64,000 bases of DNA from Propionimicrobium sp. PCR01-08-3. GTDB lineage: Bacteria; Actinomycetota; Actinomycetes; Propionibacteriales; Propionibacteriaceae. The stretch covers positions 1,603,482 to 1,667,481 of the forward strand of contig NZ_CP127390.1 of NCBI RefSeq assembly GCF_030286045.1. Reading direction: 5' to 3'. The position numbers were made by a program, and so were the translations under genes. This document shows, in pieces, positions 51,801-60,584 of this stretch (position 1 is its first letter; each line of letters opens with the position of its first letter). The notes under the pieces were generated by a model. The model worked only from the letters and a program-made list of their open reading frames with translations. It searched no databases and was not told the DNA's origin.

Positions 51801-52798
51801 TATCTGCTCCTCGGATCGATCAGAACCTTCATATGAGTGCCCTCGGTGATGGCGTGCAGCGCATCGGCCCACTGCTCGAGCGCGAAGATCGGCCCGACCG
51901 CGGGAGCGAGGTCGAGCTCCTCCCGCCCCATCAGATCGAGCGCCAGATCCCAGGCACGGGGCACCTGCGAGAACCCCGCGGTCATGGTGAGCTCGCGCAT
52001 GATCAACACGTCCAGCGGCACGCTGACATCGTGCCCGAAGATGCCCACCTGAATAAAGCTGCCGCCACGCTTGACGGCCCTCATGGCATTGGACGCACCG
52101 GCCGCCGCACCCGAGCAGTCGATGCCCACGTCAAAGGCCATTTCCTGCGGCGTCTCGGTCGTGGTGCTGATGCCGGCGGACGCGAGCCCGGCCAGTTTGC
52201 CGGCGTCCGCCGGAATACCGGCCAGGGTGACTTCGGCACCGCTGGCCCTCGCAACCTGAGCCGATAGGTAGCCCATCGGGCCCGGGCCGGTGACCAGCAC
52301 TTTGTGACCTGCTTTGATGCTGCTGCGCAACAGCAGGGCATTGCATGCGCAGGCCAGTGGCTCGGCAAGTGCGGCTATCTCGTCCGGGACGCCGTTCGGG
52401 ACCTCGTGCAGGTTGAGCACCGGTACGACGACCTGCTCGGCAAATCCGCCATCTCGGAACGATCCGATCGACTCGCGGTTCTCGCACATATTGCGGCGTC
52501 CGGCCCGGCACATCTCGCAGCGTTCGCAGCACCGGAAGAAGGTCTCGGTGACCACCCGTTTGCCAACCCAGCCGGCGTCTTCCACCGAGCCGACCCGGGT
52601 GACGCGTCCGAGTACCTCGTGGCCCATGACCACCGGCGGGTTCACCTTGTATTCGTCGCGCATCACGTGCAGGTCGGTGCCGCACACACCGGTATAGATC
52701 ACCTCGAGCAACGCCTGACCTGGCCCGGGCACCGGCGCCGGAACATCCCGGAGCTCCACATGGTCGGCGCCGGGAGCGTACTTCACTACGGCTCTCAC
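51800..52798 (-). CDS. Zinc-dependent alcohol/polyol dehydrogenase (MDR family)
   Basis: 332 residues. Catalytic zinc ligands in GVCGTDLHVMRD and VMGHEVLG; structural zinc cysteines in CCERCEMCRAGRRNMC; Rossmann segment VTGPGPMGYLSAQVARASG. Related to sorbitol, threonine and butanediol dehydrogenases, so it probably oxidises a secondary alcohol to a ketone. 12 nt after the E2 gene. Confidence 0.9.
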   Translation of the reverse strand: MRAVVKYAPGADHVELRDVPAPVPGPGQALLEVIYTGVCGTDLHVMRDEYKVNPPVVMGHEVLGRVTRVGSVEDAGWVGKRVVTETFFRCCERCEMCRAGRRNMCENRESIGSFRDGGFAEQVVVPVLNLHEVPNGVPDEIAALAEPLACACNALLLRSSIKAGHKVLVTGPGPMGYLSAQVARASGAEVTLAGIPADAGKLAGLASAGISTTTETPQEMAFDVGIDCSGAAAGASNAMRAVKRGGSFIQVGIFGHDVSVPLDVLIMRELTMTAGFSQVPRAWDLALDLMGREELDLAPAVGPIFALEQWADALHAITEGTHMKVLIDPRSR

Positions 52799-52810
52799 GA
52801 ACGGGTCCCC

Positions 52811-54148
52811 TTACAGTGCGAGCAGCACGGGGTTCTCCAGGCGCGCCTTGAGCGCCTGCATGAACTCCGCAGCCAGCGCCCCGTCGATCACCCGGTGATC
52901 GCTCGACAACGTCAGCGACATCACCGTCGCCACCCCGGCCTCACCATCGGTCACCACAGCACGCTGTTCCGCGGCACCAACCGCCAAGATGGCCGACTGC
53001 GGCGGATTGATGATTGCGCAGAAATCACGCACCCCATACATGCCCAGGTTGCTGATCGAGAACGATCCGCCCTCGATTTCCTTCTGCTTCAGTTTGCCGT
53101 CGCGGGCGCGCTCGATCAGATCCTTGGTGGTCTCGGCCAGCGCACTCATGCCCAGCTTCTCCACACCCCGCACGACCGGAGTCACCAGCCCGGCGGGAGT
53201 CGACACCGCCACCGAAATATCGACGGTGTTATAGCGGCGGATCGAATCGCCGTTCCAGCAGGCGTTCGCCGCCGGAATCGCCTGCAGCGTGGACGCGATG
53301 GCCTTCACCAGCAGATCATTCACGCTGATCTTGACGGGGCTCGCCTCGTTGAGCTGTTTGCGATAAGTCAACAGCGCATCAAGGCGGGCATCGACGGTCA
53401 CGTACCAATGCGGAATCGTCGCCTTCGACTCGCTGAGCCTGCGCGCGATCGCCCGCCGCATACCGGTCAACGGGATGTCCTCATAGGCGCCGCCGGCGTC
53501 GGGCACAGGCTCGGACGAAACCTGCTCCGCGCGGCGCGGGGCCGCGCTCGCGGCAGCCGGCTCGGCAGCCGGCTCAGCCGCAGCCGAGGTGGCCGCCGAC
53601 TCTGCTTCGGGCTCCGCCTTTCCAGCCGCGATGGCCGCTTCGACATCAGCACGGATCACTCGGCCGCGGGGTCCGCGTCCGGGAATCTGGGCGATGTCCA
53701 GGCCGTGCTCGGCGGCGATCCTGCGGGCCAACGGGGATGCGAAGATGCGCTCCCCCGGCTTGTGCGCGGATGTTTGTGCGGCTTCGGGAGGCGTGCCCGA
53801 TACAGGTTGTGTAGCTGGGGCATCAGCCGCATCCAGTGGCGCGGCGGGTTCGTCCGCCTCGGGAGCAGACTGCACGCCCAGCGCGGCGTCAATGGCCGAC
53901 GCGTCCTCGCCGTCTTTCAAGAGGACGGCGATGGGTGCTCCGACAGCGATCCGGTCGCCGGCCGAACCGATCAGGCGTCCGACCGTACCTACGGTCTCGG
54001 CCTCGACCTCGACATTGGCCTTGTCGGTCTCGATCTCGGCGAGTTCTTGGCCCTTGGTCACCTGGTCACCCTCAGTGACCAGCCAGGAGGTGAGGACGGC
54101 GTCCTCGGCGTCGGCCACGACGGCCGGCATCAAAACAACGGTTGCCAT
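52811..54148 (-). CDS. Dihydrolipoamide acyltransferase (E2) of a 2-oxo/hydroxyketone dehydrogenase complex
   Basis: 445 residues. Lipoyl domain 1-80 with Lys43 in ETDKANVEVEA; linker rich in Ala, Pro and Glu; E3-binding domain around ASPLARRIAAEHGLDIAQIP; catalytic domain from about 215 with SSDHRVIDGALAAEF near the end. Accepts the acyl group from E1 and passes it to CoA. No E3 gene nearby, so lipoamide dehydrogenase must be shared. Confidence 0.93.
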   Translation of the reverse strand: MATVVLMPAVVADAEDAVLTSWLVTEGDQVTKGQELAEIETDKANVEVEAETVGTVGRLIGSAGDRIAVGAPIAVLLKDGEDASAIDAALGVQSAPEADEPAAPLDAADAPATQPVSGTPPEAAQTSAHKPGERIFASPLARRIAAEHGLDIAQIPGRGPRGRVIRADVEAAIAAGKAEPEAESAATSAAAEPAAEPAAASAAPRRAEQVSSEPVPDAGGAYEDIPLTGMRRAIARRLSESKATIPHWYVTVDARLDALLTYRKQLNEASPVKISVNDLLVKAIASTLQAIPAANACWNGDSIRRYNTVDISVAVSTPAGLVTPVVRGVEKLGMSALAETTKDLIERARDGKLKQKEIEGGSFSISNLGMYGVRDFCAIINPPQSAILAVGAAEQRAVVTDGEAGVATVMSLTLSSDHRVIDGALAAEFMQALKARLENPVLLAL

Positions 54149-54166
54149 GAGTTATCGATCCTTCCC

Positions 54167-56374
54167 TCAGGCCTGGCCGAGATTGCGGCGGACCCGGGCG
54201 ATGCCCTCTTCGATCTCCGGCTCGTAGGCCAAGGCCGCCCGCTCGAGTGCCTTCGAGATCGTCGGGGTCGACTGCGATCCAAAAACTCGCTGCACCGGCT
54301 GATCGAGGTAGTCGAAGAAGCGTTCGGTGATCTCGGTGGCGATCCGGCTGGTGTAGCCGGGGCCGGGCGAGCCCTGCTCGACGAGCAGCACATTGTTGGT
54401 TTTCTTGATCGACTCCCCGATCGTCGCCCAGTCCATCGACGCGGTGTCGAGCCAGCGCAGGTCGATAACCTCGGCGTCGATTCCGGTCGCCTCCACGGCG
54501 TCCAACGACATCTGCACCATGTTGAGGTAGGAGAGGATGGTGAGTTCGCTGCCCTCGCGGCGGATCTTTGCGGTGCCGGGCGGAATAATAAAGTCGAGAT
54601 CCCCTTCGGGAATCTGGTCCATCTTCTCGTAGAGATCGACATGCTCGATCACCATCACCGGGTCTTCCAGCGCCAGTGCCGCGTTCATCAGGCCGATGTA
54701 GTCGAAGGCGTTCGAGGGGGCGACGATGCGCCAGCCGGGGTGGGCCGCGTAGACCCCGGCAGGATCCATCGAGTGCTGCGATCCATAGCCGGCGCCCATC
54801 GCGCACTTCGAGCGCAGCACCAGCGGCATGCCGTGCTCGCCGCCGAACATGTGCCGGGCCTTGCCGATCTGGTTGAAGACCTGGTCGGCGGCCACCCACA
54901 TGAAGTCGGAGTACATGAACTCGACGACCGGACGATACCTGCCGTCCATCGCCATGCCGCCGGCCAGCCCGGCGAATCCGTTCTCGCTGATCGGGGTGCC
55001 CATGATGCGGTCGCCGAATTCTTGCTTCAAGCCGCGGGTGACGCCGTTGGTGCCGCCCTTCAGGTTGTGCACGTCTTCGCCCAAGGTGACGTAGCGGGAG
55101 TCGGTCTGCATCCGGCGTTCCATCACGTCTGCTGCGGCGTCCGCGAACTTTCGCTCGGTCCAGTTGGTGACCTGGTTGTCCTCAAGCGTCTTCCACGAGT
55201 TGAGCTCTGAGGCGTCGCCGCGAATGCCGTAGTCGACGAACGACGGGTCGGGCCACAGTTCAGGACGAATGCGCTTGGCCGGACGCTTCGATTCCGGATC
55301 GGCCTCGGTGAAGTCGTCCATCAGACCCATCATCACCGCATCGGTCTTCTCGACCATCTGGTCGAAGATCTCCTGGGTGAGGTGGCCGCGAGAGATCAGC
55401 TCACCGGCGACCCGCTGGATGGCGTCGCGCTGGCGCCACTGCTTCTCTTCGTCCTTGCTGCGGTAGCCGAAGGCGCTGCCGGGGAACGGGCCGTTCTGGT
55501 GGAAGTAGCGGTAGACCTCGGCTTCCACGACCACGGCGCCCTTGCCCTGGCGCATGTGCTCGGCCGCTTGCTGCATGGTGAGGTAAACGGCCAGCGGATC
55601 CATCCCGTCCACCCGCCACGCCGGCATCCCGAATCCGGACGCACGCGCCGACAGCCTGGGCTCGTTGGTCGCCTCGAAGACGTTGGTGGAGACCGCGTAC
55701 ATATTGTTCTCGATGAAGAAGCACAGTGGCAGATGCCAGGCGGACGCCAGGTTCATCGTCTCCAGCGTCGATCCGATATTGGATGCGCCGTCGCCGAAGT
55801 AGGTGACGGTCACGTCGGAGCCGCCCTCTTGTGGTTTCTCGGCCTGGGTGTACTTCTGGCAGAAGGCCGATCCGTTGGCCAGCGGTACCCCGCCGCCGAC
55901 GATGGCGTTGGTGCCCAGATTGCCGGCCTCGCGCCATTGCAGGTGCATGGAGCCGCCACGGCCGTGGCTGAATCCCTGATCCAGCCCGAGGATCTCGGCG
56001 AGCGTCTTCTTGACGAAGGCATGAATCTCGTCGTCGATCGGATTCTCAGGGTCGAAGTCGGTGCCCTTCAGATAGTTGAGGCCCTTGGCCAGGAATTGGT
56101 GGTGGCCGCGGTGAGTGCCGTTGACACCATCACTCGGCCGCAGCCCGATGATGGATCCAACCGCGCCGCCCTCCTGGCCGATGCTGGAGTGCGCCGGACC
56201 GTGCAGGGCACCTTCGCCCGCCAGCTTCAGCACGACCTCCTCGAAGGAGCGGATGATTTGCATTTGGACGAGCATCGCCCGTAGCAGCTGCGGATCGGCC
56301 GCGTCCCAATCTTCTTGGCTCGTGCTGATCTGCTTCCACGGTGCCGATGAAACAAGCACTTCTTCGTGACTCAT
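54167..56374 (-). CDS. Fused thiamine-dependent dehydrogenase E1 (alpha-beta)
   Basis: 735 residues. The alpha half (to about 370) has the TPP motif YFGDGASNIGSTLETMNLAS then FFIENN, and GHHQFLAKG, RGGSMHLQ. The beta half (from about 395) has LGEDVHNLKGGTNGVTRGL, PISENGFAGLAGGMAMDGRY and LVEQGSPGPGYTSRIATEI. Fusion of the acetoin/branched-chain E1 subunits. It is the first gene of the operon, with GGAGAGG before ATG 56374. Confidence 0.93.
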   Translation of the reverse strand: MSHEEVLVSSAPWKQISTSQEDWDAADPQLLRAMLVQMQIIRSFEEVVLKLAGEGALHGPAHSSIGQEGGAVGSIIGLRPSDGVNGTHRGHHQFLAKGLNYLKGTDFDPENPIDDEIHAFVKKTLAEILGLDQGFSHGRGGSMHLQWREAGNLGTNAIVGGGVPLANGSAFCQKYTQAEKPQEGGSDVTVTYFGDGASNIGSTLETMNLASAWHLPLCFFIENNMYAVSTNVFEATNEPRLSARASGFGMPAWRVDGMDPLAVYLTMQQAAEHMRQGKGAVVVEAEVYRYFHQNGPFPGSAFGYRSKDEEKQWRQRDAIQRVAGELISRGHLTQEIFDQMVEKTDAVMMGLMDDFTEADPESKRPAKRIRPELWPDPSFVDYGIRGDASELNSWKTLEDNQVTNWTERKFADAAADVMERRMQTDSRYVTLGEDVHNLKGGTNGVTRGLKQEFGDRIMGTPISENGFAGLAGGMAMDGRYRPVVEFMYSDFMWVAADQVFNQIGKARHMFGGEHGMPLVLRSKCAMGAGYGSQHSMDPAGVYAAHPGWRIVAPSNAFDYIGLMNAALALEDPVMVIEHVDLYEKMDQIPEGDLDFIIPPGTAKIRREGSELTILSYLNMVQMSLDAVEATGIDAEVIDLRWLDTASMDWATIGESIKKTNNVLLVEQGSPGPGYTSRIATEITERFFDYLDQPVQRVFGSQSTPTISKALERAALAYEPEIEEGIARVRRNLGQA

Positions 56375-56684
56375 GGACCTCTCCGGTTTTCGAGTGGTGG
56401 CTGCGCCCGTCGATTGCGCGCACCCCGACTAGATGATGCGATTGTATCCAATCGGCTCGATTCTTGGCAATAGGGATCTGGCGAATCACCGGCGGTTGGG
56501 GTTAAGCTGGATACATTCGAGTTGGAGGCCACCGGCGGGCGTCGTCTCCACGATGCCCGGGGCGCGCGAGGTCGAGCTACCTGGTCGTGATGGCGCCCAC
56601 GGGTTGCCCGACCGGTATGAATCGGTATGAAGTAGTGACGCCGCACGGCGTTCAGCAGTTAAAGGCGAGGAGGCCTACAAGGCG
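56375..56684. promoter_or_regulatory. Divergent promoter region with GntR-type sites
   Basis: ATTGTATCCAAT at 56441-56452 is close to the ATTGTATACAAT type of site bound by FCD regulators such as VanR. A related TGGATACATT at about 56507-56516 faces the other way. Between them lie the promoters for the E1 operon and the SDR-ALDH pair. Confidence 0.6.
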
Positions 56685-57434
56685 ATGAAGTGGGATCTTG
56701 AGCATCGGCGTGCTGTCATTACGGGCGCGGCGAACGGTATCGCCAAGGCGACCGCATTGCTGCTCGCCGGCGAAGGCACGAGGCTGGTGCTCGTCGACTT
56801 GGATGCCGACAAACTCGCTGCCACTGCAGACGAATGCCGGACGGCCGGGGCCGAGCAGGTGGAGACCTTCGCAGCCGACCTCACCGACGGCGAGAAGGTG
56901 CACGAGCTCGGCGACCTCGTCCGAGATTCGATGGATGGACTCGATCTGCTGATCCCCGCGGCGGGCATCATCGGCCGTGACCCGATCGATCAGATGCCCG
57001 ATGAGCACTGGGACCGCATCATGAACATCAATGTGCGCGCGGTCTTCCAGCTGAACCGCGAGTTGCTGCCGCAGATGGCCGACGGTGGCTCGGTGGTGCT
57101 GTTCTCCTCCGATGCCGGACGCCGCGGCAGCCCGGGCAAGGCGGCCTACGCCACCGCGAAGGCCGCGATCGTCGGGCTGGCGCGCAGCATCGTCGGCGAG
57201 GTCGGCAGGCGCCAGATCCGCGTCAACATCGTGGCCCCCGGCTTCATCGATACCCGGATGAATGCTCAGACCTTCGCCGAAAAGGGCGACGTGCTGGCGG
57301 ACGAAACCCCGCTCGGACGCAACGGCCGTCCCGAAGAGGTCGCATCGGTGATCGCCTTCTTGTGCTCGGACGCCTCCAGCTTCGTCAACGGGACGATCGT
57401 CCCGATCAACGGCGGGCACTACATGGCCGGCTAG
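56685..57434 (+). CDS. SDR-family dehydrogenase
   Basis: 249 residues. ITGAANGIAKATALLLAGEG, LIPAAGIIGRDPID, catalytic Ser in VLFSSDAGRRGS and YATAK; end INGGHYMAG. Likely oxidises a hydroxyl of the pathway substrate or intermediate. Divergent from the E1 operon and 119 nt before the aldehyde dehydrogenase. Confidence 0.9.
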   Translation: MKWDLEHRRAVITGAANGIAKATALLLAGEGTRLVLVDLDADKLAATADECRTAGAEQVETFAADLTDGEKVHELGDLVRDSMDGLDLLIPAAGIIGRDPIDQMPDEHWDRIMNINVRAVFQLNRELLPQMADGGSVVLFSSDAGRRGSPGKAAYATAKAAIVGLARSIVGEVGRRQIRVNIVAPGFIDTRMNAQTFAEKGDVLADETPLGRNGRPEEVASVIAFLCSDASSFVNGTIVPINGGHYMAG

Positions 57435-57553
57435 CCGCCGGTCCCGCTGAGCGCGGCAAGCCTCGGCTTTGCAGGCTGCGATCAGCGCTTTAACCAAATC
57501 CCCGTGCTCAGACAACGACCTACAACCAGAAAAGATCAATCAGGAGATCAGTA

Positions 57554-59017
57554 ATGGCTTCCATCGAAGAAATCGAATCCAAGGTAATCGATGCCCTGCC
57601 GTCCGGGCTGTTCATCGGCGGCGAATGGATCCAAACGGACACCACCGTCCCTGTCGAGAACCCCGCCAAGGGCGAGGCTTTCGCCCAGGTGGCGGACGCG
57701 ACGCCGGAACAGGCCGTCCAGGCTCTCGATGCCGCGTGCGATGCGGCCGCCGATTGGGCGGCCACCAAGCCGCGCGATCGCGCGGAATTGCTGCGCCGCG
57801 CCTTCGACATGATCAATGAGCGCAAGGAGATCTTCGCTGCGTTGATGACCATGGAGATGGGCAAGACCTTCAACGAGGCTCTCGGCGAGGTCGCCTACGG
57901 CAATGAGTACCTGCGCTGGTTCTCTGAGCAGACCTGCCGCATCGAGGGCTATAACGCGATCGCCCCGGCGTCCGGCAAGCGGATTCTCACCGAGAAGGTG
58001 CCGGTTGGCCCGGTGCTGGCCATCACCCCGTGGAATTTCCCGCTGGCGATGGCGACCCGCAAGATCGCGCCGGCGCTGGCCGCCGGCTGCACCGTCGTCG
58101 TGAAGCCCGCCAAGCTGACCCCGCTCACCACTCTGTTGTTCGGCAAGGTGCTGCAGGAGGCCGGGCTGCCCGCCGGCGTGGTGAACATTCTCACCACCAA
58201 CCACTCGGGCGCCACCACCAGCCCGGTGATCACCGATCCGAGGACCCGAAAGATCACCTTCACCGGTTCGACCGAGGTCGGTGTCGGATTGTTGAAGCAG
58301 GCCGCCGATAGGGTGCTGCGCACCTCGATGGAACTCGGCGGGAACGCCCCGCTCGTGGTGCTGCCCGATGCCGACCTGGACGTCGCGATCCAGGGTGCGA
58401 TGGACGCCAAGATGCGCAATCTTGGTGAGGCCTGCACGGCCGGCAACCGTTTCATCGTGCATGAGTCGATCGCCGACGAGTTCACCAAGCGCTTCACTGA
58501 GGCGATGGCTGCCCAAAAGGTCGGCTACGGGCTCGATCCAGCGACCAATGTCGGCCCGCTGATCGACGGCGACCAGCGTGACAAGGTGCTCGGCCTGCTG
58601 CAGGATGCGATTGACAAGGGCGGCAAGGTCACCACCGGTGGCGACAAGATTGACGGCCCCGGCTACTTCATGCAGCCGACCGTGGTTGCGGGCATTCAGC
58701 CCGGCACCCGCATCCTCAAAGAAGAGATCTTCGGCCCGTTCGCCCCGGTCATCACCTACGCAGACGAGCAGGAGGCGATCGACATCGCCAACGGCACCGA
58801 CTTCGGCCTGGCCGCCTACGTCTTCTCCGCCGATCTGAAGAACGCCATGCGGGTTGGCGAGGGCATCGAAACCGGCATGGTCGGCATCAACACCGGCGTC
58901 GTCTCGGACGCCGCCGCACCGTTCGGCGGTGTCAAGATGTCGGGTCTGGGACGCGAGGGCTCCCAGTTGGGCATCGAAGAGTTCCTGGAGACCAAGTACT
59001 ACTCAATCCCCTTGTGA
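57554..59017 (+). CDS. NAD(P)-dependent aldehyde dehydrogenase (succinate-semialdehyde type)
   Basis: 487 residues. ITPWNFPLAMATRKIAPALA (cofactor), FTGSTEVGVGLLKQAADRV, MELGGNAPLVVL (catalytic Glu), GEACTAGNRFIVH (catalytic Cys), EEIFGPFAPVI. Sequence type is GabD-like. Oxidises an aldehyde product of the pathway to an acid; GABA metabolism genes are absent nearby. Confidence 0.92.
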   Translation: MASIEEIESKVIDALPSGLFIGGEWIQTDTTVPVENPAKGEAFAQVADATPEQAVQALDAACDAAADWAATKPRDRAELLRRAFDMINERKEIFAALMTMEMGKTFNEALGEVAYGNEYLRWFSEQTCRIEGYNAIAPASGKRILTEKVPVGPVLAITPWNFPLAMATRKIAPALAAGCTVVVKPAKLTPLTTLLFGKVLQEAGLPAGVVNILTTNHSGATTSPVITDPRTRKITFTGSTEVGVGLLKQAADRVLRTSMELGGNAPLVVLPDADLDVAIQGAMDAKMRNLGEACTAGNRFIVHESIADEFTKRFTEAMAAQKVGYGLDPATNVGPLIDGDQRDKVLGLLQDAIDKGGKVTTGGDKIDGPGYFMQPTVVAGIQPGTRILKEEIFGPFAPVITYADEQEAIDIANGTDFGLAAYVFSADLKNAMRVGEGIETGMVGINTGVVSDAAAPFGGVKMSGLGREGSQLGIEEFLETKYYSIPL

Positions 59018-59121
59018 TCTGGTGAGGTCACACCGAACTCAATGGACAGTTGTCGTGCCGCGTCCTGGTTACCCCGGGGCGCGGCACAACCGCTCAGTGA
59101 ATGCCTCCGCGTATTCGGCTG

Positions 59122-60267
59122 CTATGCATCCGCGTGCAGGATCGCGACGCACTCGACGTGGTGGGTCATCGGGAAGAGATCGAAGGCCTGGAGTGCGTCC
59201 AAGCGGTAGCCGCACTTCGCGAAGGTCGCCAGGTCTCGGGCCAGCGCTGCCGGGTCGCAGGCGACGTACGCGATGGCCCGGGCGTCCAGCTGAGCGAGAC
59301 GCTTCACCACTTGGGCCCCAGCGCCGGTGCGTGGCGGGTCGAGGACGACCAGGTCCGTCTTCTTCGGGAGTCTCGATCCGGCTTTCTCCATCCGGGTGGC
59401 GAAGAACTTCGCCTGCGGCACATTGAGCTTCGCCAACTCGATCGCCGACCGGCTCGCCTCGATACCGGTGACCCGGCAGCCTTCGTCCACCAATGCACCG
59501 GCGAACAAGCCCACACCGCAGTAGAGATCGAGGGCGCGCTCGGTCGCCCGAGGTTTCAGCCCTTCGAGCACAGCCTCGGTCAGAACACCTGCCGCGCCGG
59601 GATGCACCTGCCAGAATCCGTCGGCCCGCACCTGATACTTGCGTCCGCGGACATGCTGGATGACGATCTCGCTGCCTTCGAGCACCTGGCCATCGGGCCC
59701 CAGCACCGTGCAAGTGCCGTCCGCGATGGTCACCTGCAGATCGCCGTCGCCGGACGCATAGTTGCCCAGGTCGACCGGCCCGTCCGGATGAGCAATTCGG
59801 CATCCGCCTTCGGGGAGCTCGACCAGATCGTCCGAACGCCAGGCACGCAAACCGATCTTGCCGTCGCGCACCAGATAGCGCATCCGGGTGCGCCAGTCGA
59901 GCCCCTCATCGTCGCCCGGCACCTGCTCCACCACCACGTCCCGATCAATCCCTGCGAGCCGATGTAGTTGTTCTTCGACGACCTCAGCCTTCAGCCGACG
60001 CTGTCGCGCGAGCGAGACGTGCTGAAAGTCGCAGCCGCCGCATCGTCCGGCGATCGGGCACGGCGGAGTCACCCGGTCTGGGCTCGGTTCGATGACTTGC
60101 ACGACCTCACCCCACCAGAATCGTGGCTTCGAGTCGTCGGTGACCCGCACCCGCGCCTGTTCGCCGGGGATGCCATGCCGGACGAAGACCACGCGTCCGT
60201 CGATGCGAGCAACGCAATGCCCGCCGTGGGCGATTGGCCCCAGCTCGACGGTCTGCAGGTCAGACAT
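59122..60267 (-). CDS. TrmA/RlmCD-type RNA (uracil-5-)-methyltransferase
   Basis: 381 residues from ATG 60267. N-terminal TRAM-like domain (VELGPIAHGGHCVARIDGRV), Cys cluster CPIAGRCGGCDFQH for an Fe-S centre, SAM site LDLYCGVGLFAGALVDEGC, LDPPRTG, and the nucleophile in YVACDPAALARDL. Forms m5U in tRNA or 23S rRNA. Confidence 0.9.
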   Translation of the reverse strand: MSDLQTVELGPIAHGGHCVARIDGRVVFVRHGIPGEQARVRVTDDSKPRFWWGEVVQVIEPSPDRVTPPCPIAGRCGGCDFQHVSLARQRRLKAEVVEEQLHRLAGIDRDVVVEQVPGDDEGLDWRTRMRYLVRDGKIGLRAWRSDDLVELPEGGCRIAHPDGPVDLGNYASGDGDLQVTIADGTCTVLGPDGQVLEGSEIVIQHVRGRKYQVRADGFWQVHPGAAGVLTEAVLEGLKPRATERALDLYCGVGLFAGALVDEGCRVTGIEASRSAIELAKLNVPQAKFFATRMEKAGSRLPKKTDLVVLDPPRTGAGAQVVKRLAQLDARAIAYVACDPAALARDLATFAKCGYRLDALQAFDLFPMTHHVECVAILHADA

Positions 60268-60584
60268 GATGTCTCCTCGGTCGATGCTCTCGATGCCATC
60301 CGAGCAAAGGTCCGCGCTCACCTTACCCCGACGCCCCGAACCGCCGCCCGGCTCCGTGCCTGCCCTGGGCATTCATCTGCACCGCCTCAACAAGCCTCTG
60401 CCCCGTCCCAACAATCGGCCTCTGCCGCGTCACAACAAAGTCGCTGTCGATATGGACGATGGCTTGCCGCATGACGCGAGCCCAGATCCATACCGGCAAC
60501 CTTTGCAGAGCTCCTGGATATTTCGTCAGCTCAGATCCATACCGGCAGCCATGATCTATTACGGCAGCCTTTGACCGATGGCGA
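60268..60584. repeat. Intergenic with short direct repeats
   Basis: CAGATCCATACCGGCA occurs at 60483-60498 and 60532-60547, with a partial third copy (TTACGGCAGCC) at about 60559. Another pair, CCTCTGCC-CGTC-CAACAA, is near 60394 and 60418. No gene. Confidence 0.55.

Noticed and set aside
52304..55210. 968-codon open frame on the plus strand
   Set aside because: It lies antisense to the E2, E1 and dehydrogenase genes. Composition is Arg/His/Gly-rich and shows no domain; it is the usual stop-free antisense frame of a high-GC gene.
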